Assembly (NCBI RefSeq): GCF_900769625.1
Contig: NZ_CAAGHK010000075.1
Coordinates: forward strand, 62,001-126,000
Direction of reading: 5' to 3'
DNA: 64,000 bases
Source: an uncultured Clostridium sp.
GTDB taxonomy: Bacteria; Bacillota; Clostridia; Clostridiales; Clostridiaceae
Part shown: positions 1 to 9,100 of the stretch, in pieces
Layout of the letters: each line of letters begins with the position of its first letter
How positions within the stretch are numbered: position 1 is the stretch's first letter
The notes under the pieces: model-generated
Told to the model about the DNA's origin: nothing
The model's input: only the letters and a program-made list of their open reading frames with translations
Databases searched by the model: none
Program-made: the position numbers and the translations under genes

Positions 1-56
1 TAATCATAATCTAAAGTTATATAAAATTACTTAGTACCAATTTTACTTAATATTTT

Positions 57-682
57 TTAATTCCATTTTACCCCTCTGGAATCTTCCTCCGTCTTAATAG
101 CTTCAGCATTATATTTTTCGTATTTGTTTAATGCAATATCACTTTGATCTGTATATCTTGGCACATACCAATTCTGTGATTCAAAGTATCTTCTAAATTG
201 ATCTAATTGAAAAATATATCCATGTCGTGCATATATCTCATTTCTTGCAATACCTAACTCATAGTTTGATACCTGTGCCAACTGTCTTGAAGTTACATAA
301 CTATAGTCACTATAAGGCATTACATAATTATTTCTTCCATACATTGAACTAGGTATAACTGGTGGTTCATCTTGTACTGGTGGGATCTTATTTTCATCTG
401 ATACAGTTTGATTTGAACTTGCAGAGTTCGAAGCTTTATTACTACCTGATGTATCATTTTCTGATTTACTGGTATCATCCGTAGATGAAGCAGTTGATTG
501 ACTGGAAGTATCATTCATTGCTGTCTGAGTAGCATTTTTAGATACATTATTTACTATAAAATAAGTAATAATTCCACCTACTAATAATGTAAATTAATTG
601 TTTTACTTTCAAGACTTGTTCCACAACTTTCACAAAATTTATTGGAATCGCTTTGTTCCTTCCCACAATTTGGACAATACAT
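57..682 (-). pseudogene. Frameshifted zinc-ribbon / YARHG-domain membrane protein
   Basis: An ATG at 682, preceded by a GAGAGG ribosome site, opens a typical zinc ribbon (MYCPNCGKEQ then FCESCG). That frame hits TAG at 581-583 after 33 codons. Another frame then continues with a membrane segment (LLVGGIITYFIV), a Ser/Thr/Asn-rich linker and a C-terminal YARHG domain (IYARHGYIFQ, then RYFESQNWY) ending at 57. The two frames are offset by one base, so a single deletion near 584-600 would explain the break. Zinc ribbon-membrane helix-YARHG is a known architecture of clostridial surface proteins of unknown role. The C-terminal part retains an internal ATG at 518, but without a clear ribosome site. 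A sequencing or assembly error in an AT-rich run is the main alternative to a real pseudogene. Confidence 0.75.
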
Positions 683-802
683 ATTTTCCTCTCTATAATA
701 TTTCTATCATCTAATATATGTCATATTATGCTATATATGTTTTTTATTTTCAATTTGCTGATATTTAATTTAATATGAATGAAAAATATATTTCCATAAA
801 AT

Positions 803-845
803 AACGACTTGTTAATGGAATTTTTACTCCACTAGCAAATCGTTA
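803..845 (-). terminator. Terminator-like hairpin after rlmD
   Basis: Imperfect inverted repeat (AACGATTTGCTAGTGGA pairing with TCCATTAACAAGTCGTT) 45 bases beyond the rlmD stop. The following tract (TTATTTTAT) is only moderately U-rich. Confidence 0.5.
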
Positions 846-889
846 GTATTAGAAATGTTAAACATGTAAAACAATACTCATAAATGGCT

Positions 890-2254
890 CTATTGATTAA
901 CTAGCAGTGCTACATTTTCCACATGCTTAGTCATAGGAAACATATCTACCGGCTGAACTTCAACTGCTTTATAACCTTCATTTTCTAAATACTTTAAATC
1001 TCTTGCCAGAGTACTTGTATCGCATGAAACATACACTATTCTTCTTGGCTTAGCTTTTCCTAAAGCATCTAATAATTTTGAATCGCATCCTTTTCTTGGT
1101 GGATCAACTACAATTACTTCTGGAATTATCCCATCTCCAATTAATCTTGGTATTATTTCTTCTGCCTTTCCAACATAAAACTCTGCATTATTAATATTGT
1201 TAATTTCCGCATTAACCTTAGCATTATCTATAGCCTGAGGTACTATTTCAACACCATAGACTTTTTTTGCTTTTTGAGATAAAAATAAGCTGATTGTTCC
1301 TGTTCCGCAATATGCATCAAATACAATCTCATTACCATTCAAATTAGCATATTCAAGAGCTTTATTATATAGCACTTCAGTTTGTACAGGATTTACCTGA
1401 AAAAATGATAATGGTGATATATTAAACTTATATTCACCTATGTAATCACATATGTAATCTTCTCCATATAAATTAATGCATTCATACCCCATTACAAGAT
1501 TTGTATCCTTATCATTTATATTTTGAACTATGCTCTTTATATCAGGCATACTGCTGTTTAAGTCTTCTATTAATTTATCTATATATGGTATCTTTTTATT
1601 TGTAGTAACCAGTATGACCATTATTTCGTTAGTCCTAAAGGCTTTTCTGATAACGATATGTCTTATAATACCCTTTTTAAAGAACTTTCCATCCTTTTTA
1701 GCTGGCATAATAGAATAATCATTCATCCACTTTCTTACTATTCTTATTATTTCTTCAGATTCCTTATCTTGAAGAAGACATGTATCCATATCTATAATAT
1801 CATGACTTTTTTCACTAAAAAATCCTATAGATAATTTTCCATTGATCATACCTACAGGAAATTGAACCTTATTTCTATATCTATATATATTTTCCATACC
1901 TATTGGATATTTGACTATACTATCATCTAATCCGCTTATCTTTCTTATACAGTCTTTCACTCTTGTAAATTTATAATCACGCTGCCCATCATAGCTTAAA
2001 TGTTGTAATGTACATCCTCCACACATATTGTAAATACTGCATTTAGGTTTTTTTCTTTTAGGTGATTCTTCCAATATTTCAACAAGCCTGCCATAAGCAA
2101 AGTTTTTCTTTACTTTTGTTATGTTTACTTTAACTTTTTCTCCAATCAACGCTCCAGCTATAAACACTGGATAACCTTCAATCTTGGCAATTCCTTCTCC
2201 TTCATATCCTAAAGCCTCAATATTAAGTATATATTCTTTATCTTTTTCTACCAC
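890..2254 (-). CDS. rlmD: 23S rRNA (uracil-C5)-methyltransferase, RlmD/RumA family
   Basis: S-adenosylmethionine-dependent methyltransferase that makes 5-methyluridine in 23S rRNA. The 454-residue protein starts with a TRAM RNA-binding domain (about residues 1-60), followed by the four-cysteine Fe-S motif (CSIYNMCGGC plus an upstream Cys), then the Rossmann domain with FDAYCGTGT near residue 310, VVDPPRKG near 380 and the catalytic cysteine in YVSCDTST near 410. Length and layout fit the TrmA/RlmD superfamily. Firmicutes often have two such paralogues, so the exact target uridine (U1939 or U747) cannot be read from sequence alone. Translation appears to begin at GTG with a modest AAGGGCG ribosome site. 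A hairpin follows the gene. Confidence 0.9.
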   Translation of the reverse strand: MVEKDKEYILNIEALGYEGEGIAKIEGYPVFIAGALIGEKVKVNITKVKKNFAYGRLVEILEESPKRKKPKCSIYNMCGGCTLQHLSYDGQRDYKFTRVKDCIRKISGLDDSIVKYPIGMENIYRYRNKVQFPVGMINGKLSIGFFSEKSHDIIDMDTCLLQDKESEEIIRIVRKWMNDYSIMPAKKDGKFFKKGIIRHIVIRKAFRTNEIMVILVTTNKKIPYIDKLIEDLNSSMPDIKSIVQNINDKDTNLVMGYECINLYGEDYICDYIGEYKFNISPLSFFQVNPVQTEVLYNKALEYANLNGNEIVFDAYCGTGTISLFLSQKAKKVYGVEIVPQAIDNAKVNAEINNINNAEFYVGKAEEIIPRLIGDGIIPEVIVVDPPRKGCDSKLLDALGKAKPRRIVYVSCDTSTLARDLKYLENEGYKAVEVQPVDMFPMTKHVENVALLVNQ

Positions 2255-2311
2255 TTGTACACGCCCTTTTGTAATTATATTATCTTTTATTCGTTATACT
2301 ATCTAAATCAT

Positions 2312-2701
2312 CTAATATGAATAAAATTTGTTCTTTATTTCCATTAAGTCCTGAGCTATATATATTATTTCATCAATATTTTTATCAAACCATTGACAAA
2401 ACTCTTCTAATAATGTTCCTATTGGCTTCCCAGATAAAACTTCATTTAAAAATAAAATTTTCTTTCTGTCAGGAATTACTAAATCTATTTCACGACCTAT
2501 TTTTTGTTCTAAATTATATTCTAAAAGAACTCTTTCTTCATCAGTTACACCATGACAAAACCACCCAATATCAATATCTGAATCATCATCAAAAAAATTA
2601 GTATTGTAACTTCCGAATATATAAATACCTTCTGTTTTATTTTGTGGTAAAGTTTCTAGTATAATATTCTCTATTCTTTCTTTATTAATCACTTTAATCA
2701 C
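2312..2701 (-). CDS. Orphan nucleotidyltransferase-fold protein (MNT/MntA-like)
   Basis: Small protein of 129 residues with the minimal nucleotidyltransferase signature: FGSYNT followed by DDDSDIDI, i.e. the GSx(n)DxD metal-binding motif, and a later acidic residue in EIDLVI. Such MNT-domain proteins are usually the antitoxin or modifying half of HEPN/MNT pairs, where they AMPylate the HEPN toxin. Here no HEPN gene is visible on either side: rlmD follows 58 bases downstream and a small-RNA unit lies upstream. The start is GTG with no convincing ribosome site, which raises the possibility of an eroding gene. The fold assignment is firm from the motif; function is unknown. Confidence 0.7.
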   Translation of the reverse strand: MIKVINKERIENIILETLPQNKTEGIYIFGSYNTNFFDDDSDIDIGWFCHGVTDEERVLLEYNLEQKIGREIDLVIPDRKKILFLNEVLSGKPIGTLLEEFCQWFDKNIDEIIYIAQDLMEIKNKFYSY

Positions 2702-2836
2702 AATACTTATTAATTCTCTATGTTTTATATTATATCCTAGAAATAAACTTAATAAAACAAGTTACATTATCAAATAAAATTTATAACTAAAGAAGTCCCT
2801 CAAAAATTAGGAAATATTAAAAGTTTATCAATAACT

Positions 2837-2857
2837 AAAAAAAGCACCCGAAGGTGC
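2837..2857 (-). terminator. Strong terminator of the small-RNA unit
   Basis: Stem GCACC/GGTGC capped by the very stable TTCG loop, followed by TTTTTTT on the minus strand. Confidence 0.85.
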
Positions 2858-2925
2858 AATACAGAATCAGTTGCCATTTAATTCCATATAATAATAAGTA
2901 TTCCGCATTCAAAGCGATAATATAC
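2837..2925 (-). ncRNA. Candidate small RNA with own promoter and UUCG-capped terminator
   Basis: An approximately 85-90 nt unit lies between the pyk terminator and the MNT gene. It has a promoter (TTAACA, 17 bases, TATTAT at 2931-2959) and ends at a textbook Rho-independent terminator: GCACC, UUCG loop, GGUGC, then seven U. A 30-codon open frame lies inside but runs into the terminator stem and has no ribosome site, so a noncoding product is more likely. No known RNA family was recognised. Confidence 0.5.
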
Positions 2926-2930
2926 ATTAT

Positions 2931-2959
2931 ATAATAACTATAGCATAAATAATTGTTAA
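2931..2959 (-). promoter_or_regulatory. Promoter of the small-RNA unit
   Basis: TTAACA (2954-2959), a 17-base spacer and TATTAT (2931-2936), located downstream of the pyk terminator, so it serves an independent transcript. Confidence 0.55.
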
Positions 2960-3001
2960 TTTTCTATTAACTTTTTCATTTTAAAAAATTTATTATTTTA
3001 C

Positions 3002-3046
3002 AAAAAACAGAGACAATAATTATTAAATTAATAATACTGTCTCTGT
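3002..3046 (-). terminator. Rho-independent terminator of pyk
   Basis: Nine-base arms (ACAGAGACA and TGTCTCTGT) around an AT-rich loop, followed on the minus strand by a run of six T. It lies 54 bases beyond the pyk stop. Confidence 0.85.
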
Positions 3047-3099
3047 TAATGTTGTTTAATTAAATAACCAAAACTCTATTTAAAATTTCTTTATTAAGA

Positions 3100-4521
3100 C
3101 TATTTAACTTCTGCAATCTTTAATAAGTTAGTAGCACCAACTTCGTTTACTGGAACTCCAGCTGCTAATACAACTGTATCTCCTGCTGCAACGAATTCGT
3201 TGTTCTTAGCGATTTCTACTGATTTTTCTAACATTTCATCAGTTGAAGCCATCTTATCAGCAACTATTGGATATACACCCCATGAGAATGCTAATTGTCT
3301 AGCAACTACTACATCTGGAGTAACAGCTACGATTGGGCATTCTGGTCTGCATTGAGAAATTCTCTTAGCAGTAGCTCCTGTTTGAGTTGAAGTGATAACA
3401 GCTGAAGCTTTTAATTCGTTAGCTGCATTAGCTGCTGCTCTTGAAATAACTCCTGCGATTGCTGGGATGTGTGATTTAGCCTTAGATACAGCTACTTGGT
3501 ATTCTAAAGTCTTTTCAGTTTCTTCAGCAATTTTAGCCATTGTGCTTACTGCTTCTACTGGGTAGTCTCCGTTAGCACTTTCACCTGATAACATGATACA
3601 ATCAGTTCCGTCTAAGATAGCGTTAGCTACGTCTGAAACTTCAGCTCTTGTTGGTCTTGGGTTTCTGATCATTGAGTCTAACATTTGTGTAGCAGTTACT
3701 ACTGGCTTACCAGCTTCGTTACACTTCTTGATGATCATTTTTTGTACTGCAGGTACGTTTTGTACTGGAATTTCAACACCAAGGTCTCCTCTAGCAACCA
3801 TGATTGCATCTGATTCTGCTAAGATTTCATCGATGTTATCAACACCTTCTTGGTTTTCGATCTTAGAACAAATTAATATTCTTTCTCCACCATTTTCGTT
3901 TAATAACTTTCTGATAGCTCTAACGTCATCAGCTTTTCTTATGAATGAAGCAGCAATCATGTTTACGCCCATTTTGCATCCGAAGATTAAATCAGCTTCG
4001 TCTTTTTCTGTTAATGCAGGTAATTTTATTGATACACCTGGTACATTAACTCCTTTGTAAGTTCCAACGAATCCTGTATTTTGAACTTCACATTTAATAG
4101 CATTTCCTTCAACAGATTTAACAGTTAATCCTACTAAACCATCATCTATTAAGATTGTGTTTCCTGGTACAACATCGTTTGCTAATCCTGCATATGTAAC
4201 ACCACATTTAGTTGCATCTCCAACTAAGTCCATGTCACCTGCATATACTGTGAATTCAGAACCTTTTTGTAATTCAATTTTCTTTGGATCGAATTTACCA
4301 GTTCTTATTTCTGGTCCTTTAGTATCAAGAATAACTGCAACTTCTCTTCCAAGTTCTTTAGCTATTTCTCTTACTTTTTCTATTCTAGCTTTATGTTCTT
4401 CGTGATCACCATGTGAAAAGTTATGTCTTGAAGCATTCATACCTGCTAACATTACTTTTTTTAGTATTTCTCTGTCTTCACTAGCTGGACCTATAGTACA
4501 AATCATTTTAGTCTTTCTCAT
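3100..4521 (-). CDS. pyk: Pyruvate kinase
   Basis: Catalyses phosphoenolpyruvate + ADP to pyruvate + ATP, the last step of glycolysis. The 473-residue protein carries the N-terminal RKTKMICTIGPAS segment, the active-site lysine region (ERILICSKIENQEG), the Mg/PEP-binding MVARGDLGVEIP and the TATQMLDSMI signature, followed by the C-terminal allosteric domain. It lacks the extra phosphohistidine domain of the longer Bacillus enzyme, as is usual in clostridia. Start ATG has an AGAGGAGTG ribosome site. It follows pfkA on the same strand with about 200 bases between, so the two glycolytic kinases are probably co-regulated; a strong terminator ends the unit. The coding strand uses the optimal codons expected of a highly expressed gene. 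Confidence 0.97.
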   Translation of the reverse strand: MRKTKMICTIGPASEDREILKKVMLAGMNASRHNFSHGDHEEHKARIEKVREIAKELGREVAVILDTKGPEIRTGKFDPKKIELQKGSEFTVYAGDMDLVGDATKCGVTYAGLANDVVPGNTILIDDGLVGLTVKSVEGNAIKCEVQNTGFVGTYKGVNVPGVSIKLPALTEKDEADLIFGCKMGVNMIAASFIRKADDVRAIRKLLNENGGERILICSKIENQEGVDNIDEILAESDAIMVARGDLGVEIPVQNVPAVQKMIIKKCNEAGKPVVTATQMLDSMIRNPRPTRAEVSDVANAILDGTDCIMLSGESANGDYPVEAVSTMAKIAEETEKTLEYQVAVSKAKSHIPAIAGVISRAAANAANELKASAVITSTQTGATAKRISQCRPECPIVAVTPDVVVARQLAFSWGVYPIVADKMASTDEMLEKSVEIAKNNEFVAAGDTVVLAAGVPVNEVGATNLLKIAEVK

Positions 4522-4727
4522 TTAACTAACACTCCTCTATCTTGATTATTATAAATTTATATAAATAAACTATAAGCAGATTAATTGATCATCCTCATAA
4601 ACCTGGTAGGATACTCTTACCAATTAAACTATGTATGAAAAAGTTGAATAAAACTTCATCTATTCAGACTTCTTCTAAATACAGCTTAAAAGATATTAAC
4701 ATAAAAATCAATATGTTAACTATGAAA

Positions 4728-5684
4728 TTATGCTAATATAGTAGCAATATCGTATAATTCCTTATCGAATTTGCTTTCCATATCTAAAGCTTCATCAATA
4801 TCTTGATCTATGATTTGATTGTTTCTTATTCCAATAACTCTTGAAGTCTTACCTTCTAATAGAACTTCAATAGCTTTTGCTCCCATTCTAGAAGCTAATA
4901 CTCTATCTATAGCACTTGGGCTTCCACCTCTTTGAATATGTCCTAAAATAGTTGCTCTTGTTTCAATTCCTGTAACTTCTTCAACCTCTTTAGCTAATTC
5001 AAATGCTCCTCCAATTCCTTCTGCAAGGATGATTAAGTTATGCATTTTACCTTTATTCTTGCCTTCCATGATAGTCTTACAAAGTTCAGCTTTGTCGAAT
5101 CCTAGTTCTGGAACTATGATTGATTCTGCTCCACCAGCAATACCAGCATATAAAGCTAAGTCACCACAATTTCTACCCATTACTTCTACAATAGAAACTC
5201 TTTCATGTGATGTTGAAGTATCTCTGATCTTGTTTATAGCATCAACAACAGTATTTAATGCTGTATCGAAACCTAATGTAAAATCAGTATAGGCTAAGTC
5301 ATTATCGATTGTTCCTGGAAGACCTATTGTCTTAATTCCAAGCTTTGATAATAATTTTGCTCCTGTGAATGATCCATCTCCACCAATAACTACTAAAGCT
5401 TCAACGCCATAAGCTTGTAAGATTTTAGCAGCCTTTTTTCTTACCTCTTCATTTTTGAATTCAGGACATCTAGCTGTTCTTAAGATTGTTCCACCTCTTT
5501 GAATTATATCAGATACAGAAGTCTTATCCATGCTGAATAGTTCTCCATTTATAAGTCCACTATATCCTCTTTGTACACCCATAACTTCCATTCCGTTATT
5601 AAGTGCTGTTCTTACAACTGCTCTTATTGCAGCATTCATTCCTGGTGCATCTCCACCACTTGTTAACACAGCTATCTTTTTCAT
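4728..5684 (-). CDS. pfkA: ATP-dependent 6-phosphofructokinase
   Basis: Phosphorylates fructose 6-phosphate to fructose 1,6-bisphosphate, the committed step of glycolysis. At 318 residues it matches bacterial PfkA. Visible motifs are the ATP site SGGDAPGMNAAIR at the N-terminus, IGGDGSF near residue 100, the catalytic GTIDND near 125 (proton-acceptor Asp) and the substrate-binding RTTxxGHxQRGG-type loop (ILGHIQRGGSPSAIDR) near 250. AGGAGG lies at good spacing before the ATG. A clear -10 box and a 5'-terminal hairpin precede it, so it has its own promoter downstream of dnaE. pfkA-pyk order is conserved through Firmicutes. Confidence 0.97.
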   Translation of the reverse strand: MKKIAVLTSGGDAPGMNAAIRAVVRTALNNGMEVMGVQRGYSGLINGELFSMDKTSVSDIIQRGGTILRTARCPEFKNEEVRKKAAKILQAYGVEALVVIGGDGSFTGAKLLSKLGIKTIGLPGTIDNDLAYTDFTLGFDTALNTVVDAINKIRDTSTSHERVSIVEVMGRNCGDLALYAGIAGGAESIIVPELGFDKAELCKTIMEGKNKGKMHNLIILAEGIGGAFELAKEVEEVTGIETRATILGHIQRGGSPSAIDRVLASRMGAKAIEVLLEGKTSRVIGIRNNQIIDQDIDEALDMESKFDKELYDIATILA

Positions 5685-5710
5685 TATATATTTCCTCCTT
5701 AAATACCTTC

Positions 5711-5744
5711 AGGGACTTTATCGGTCCCTTATGTACATATTATA
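5711..5744 (-). promoter_or_regulatory. pfkA promoter and 5'-terminal stem-loop
   Basis: TATAAT at 5739-5744 with a weak -35 (TTCTTG, 16 bases upstream). The transcript predicted from this box would begin with the hairpin AGGGAC/GTCCCT (5711-5729), before the AGGAGG site. A stem at the extreme 5' end could stabilise the mRNA; no U-run follows, so it is not an attenuator. Confidence 0.5.
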
Positions 5745-6183
5745 ACCATAATTTATTAATCAAGAATTATTGTACATAAAAATCTATTAATTATCAATGA
5801 TATTTAGCCAACTTTTAAGATTATTCTAAAATAAATTTCGGAATTTTATAAAAATTCCTTTACTAGAATACATAATTGGACAAATATTCTATGCAACTGT
5901 GTTTAATGTTATATACTTTATTTTTGTAATATAATGCACTAATGTGTACTATTTTATTATAACCATTTGAATTTAAATTTATATAATTTCTAATTAATTT
6001 TATAGTATTGTCTTATACAACAATTTTCGCTATTATCCAATTTATCTACAGTATTTCTAGAATAAATTCATATTACCTTCACATAAATCAAAAGAATTAC
6101 TTAAAAATCAACTAAAAATCATCTAATTTATATTATTAATCTTAGATATTTTTTAATTATTTATTACTAATGTGATAAAACTT
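5745..6183. other. AT-rich gap between dnaE and pfkA
   Basis: About 440 bases, very AT-rich. Apart from the pfkA promoter at its edge and a weak hairpin (GGAATTTTATAAAAATTCC near 5840-5860) I see no gene or conserved RNA. Confidence 0.6.
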
Positions 6184-9100
6184 TTAGTTATCTTCTACTT
6201 TTACATTTTCAATTCCAAGAACATCCCTTAATACAGCTACGGCATCACTTTCAAGAGATATCCATCTATCTCTTGGTACTCTGAATTTCTGCCTTTCTCT
6301 CATAGCAACAAGATAAATCGGAATATCACCTTTGTGCTCTTCCTGAAGTATTTCCTTAAGCCTTAAATTAAGCTTTTTAGCTTCAATTTCATTATCAGTC
6401 TTAAGATATACTTTTGAACTATTTATCTTTTCTAAGGGCTCAATAGATTCACAAAGAAGCTTTGGTAGTTCATCCTCCTTAAGACTTATTCTGCCTTTAA
6501 CTATAACGAGACTATCTGTAACACACAGACTCTTAACACTGTCTAAGGTTTTTGGGAATACAATAACTTCAATTGATCCAGTCAGATCTTCAAGTGTTAA
6601 AAATGCCATAATTGAATTATTTCTTGTAACTTTCTGATTAACATTTGCAAGTATTCCTCCAAGTACTACTCTATCATTATCCTTGAGCACACTTTTTCCT
6701 TTAAACATATTCATATCAGGAACACTTTCATCTAACCCTTCATCAAGTGTTTCATGTACTGAAAATATACTTGCAATTTCAATTGTCGTCTGCATTTTCA
6801 AGCTTTGTACATAATCGTCTAAAGGATGTCCTGTAATATATAATCCTGTCATTTCCTTTTCCATTGCTAGAAGATTTCTTTTATCAAATTCCTTGATATT
6901 AGGATAACTTACTTCCGGATTTTTTAGTTCTTCTGTTGCTCCAAAAAGACTCATCTGGCCATCAATATTTCTCTTTTTATCACTTGAAATACTATCAATT
7001 AATTTTTCATGTACAGCAAGCATTTTAGATCTGTATATACCAAATCCATCTAATGCTCCTGCTTTTATAAGGCATTCAACTGCACGTTTATTAATTGTGG
7101 AAACATCCACTTTATTTACAAAATCAACCAATGATTCAAATCTGCCTTTATTTTCTCTTGCCTTTACAATACTGTCTACAACATTAGCACCAACATTTTT
7201 TATAGCTGCCATACCAAAACGTATTGTATCACCTTTAACTGTAAATCTTGAATAACTTTCGTTTACATCAGGTGGAAGTACATGAATTCCAAGACTCTCT
7301 GCAAAACTAATATAATGTGCAACTTTTTCACTTGTACCCATAATTGAGTTAAGCATTGCTGCAATCATTTCTACTGGGTAGTATTTCATCAAATAAGCTG
7401 TCTGATATCCTACAACTGCATATGCAGCTGCATGGGACTTATTAAAAGCATATGATGCAAAATCCATCATACTATCAAATATTTTATTTGCTATATCTTC
7501 GCTTATTCCATTTCTAACACACCCTGGAACCACAACTTCACCATTTTCAATAATTCCATAAATGAAGTTCTTTCTTTCCTCTTCCATTACCTTATGTTTC
7601 TTCTTTGACATGACCCTTCTAACCATATCACTACGCCCCATGGAATAGCCAGCTAGTTTCCTAACTATTTCCATTACCTGTTCCTGGTAAACCATTACTC
7701 CATATGTGACATTTAGTATACTCTCTAATTCTGGAGTTTCATACTCAACCTTATCAGGATTTTTCTTACACTCTATATACCTAGGAATCTCCGCCATTGG
7801 ACCTGGTCTATAAAGAGATATACCCGCAATTATATCTTCCAGATTATCCGGCTTTAATTCCTTCATGAATGATGTCATTCCTGGTGATTCAAGCTGGAAT
7901 ACACCGGCTGTCCTTCCCTCACCAATCATCTTATAGACTTCATGATCATCAAAATCAATTTTGTCTAAGTCTATATCTACACCTCTATTTGCTTTTACCA
8001 TTTTTATTGCATCATTCATTACTGTAAGAGTTCTTAATCCTAAGAAATCCATCTTAAGAAGTCCAAGCTCTTCTAATGTAGTCATTCCAAATTGAGTTAC
8101 TATACTTTCATCATTCTTTTGAAGTGGTACATACTCAACCAAAGGCTTCGATGCAATAACAACACCAGCCGCATGAGTTGATGAATGCCTTGGAAGACCC
8201 TCTAAGTCCATTGATACATCGATAAGGTTCTTGACTCTCTCATCGCTGTCATAAGCTAACTTCAACTCTGGATTAAGGTCTAATGCTTTTTCAATTGTTA
8301 TTCCAAGCATTGTTGGAATCATCTTTGCAATTTTATCAACCTCAGAATAGCTGTAATTCATAGCTCTTCCAACATCTCTTATACATAATCTTGCTGCCAT
8401 TGTACCAAAGGTAATTATCTGTGATACGCAATCCTTACCATATTTACGTACAACATAATCAATTACCTCTTGACGTCTTTCGTAGCAGAAGTCCGAATCT
8501 ATATCGGGCATACTTACTCTTTCAGGATTAAGGAATCGCTCAAAGATAAGACTATATTTTATAGGATCTATCTTTGTAATCCCTAAAGTGTAAGCTACAA
8601 TTGACCCTGCCGCCGAACCTCTTCCAGGTCCAGTTGGTATTCCATTATCATAAGAAAACTTTATAAAATCCCATACAATAAGGAAGTAGTCAACATATCC
8701 CATCTGTTTTATGACACCAAGTTCATATTCAAGTCTATCCACAAATTCCTTAGCATCTGATGAGTTTTCCACAATCTTATTCACTTCATCATAACTAAGT
8801 TCTTTGTCTCTTAAATCCTTAAATACATCATATCTGTCTATAAGACCCATATAACACGTTTCTTTCAAATATTCATATGGATCATTCTTTCCATCAGGAA
8901 GTGGAAATTTAGGCAGCTTTGACTCATGAAACTTGTATTTGTAATTACATTCATCTGCAATCTTAACTGTATTTTCTAATGCCTCTGGAACATATGAAAA
9001 CATATCCCACATTTCTTCAGGAGATTTTAAATAGAACTCATCAGAAGGGTACCTCCTTCTGTTAGGATCATCAACCGTTTTTGCCGTCTGAATGCACATT

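Noticed and set aside
3593..4060. Plus-strand 155-codon frame
   Set aside because: Antisense to the strongly biased pyk coding sequence; long shadow frames are expected there.
4593..4625. Hairpin upstream of pyk considered as a T-box or riboswitch
   Set aside because: No T-box sequence, specifier arm or known aptamer core is present; only a weak stem.
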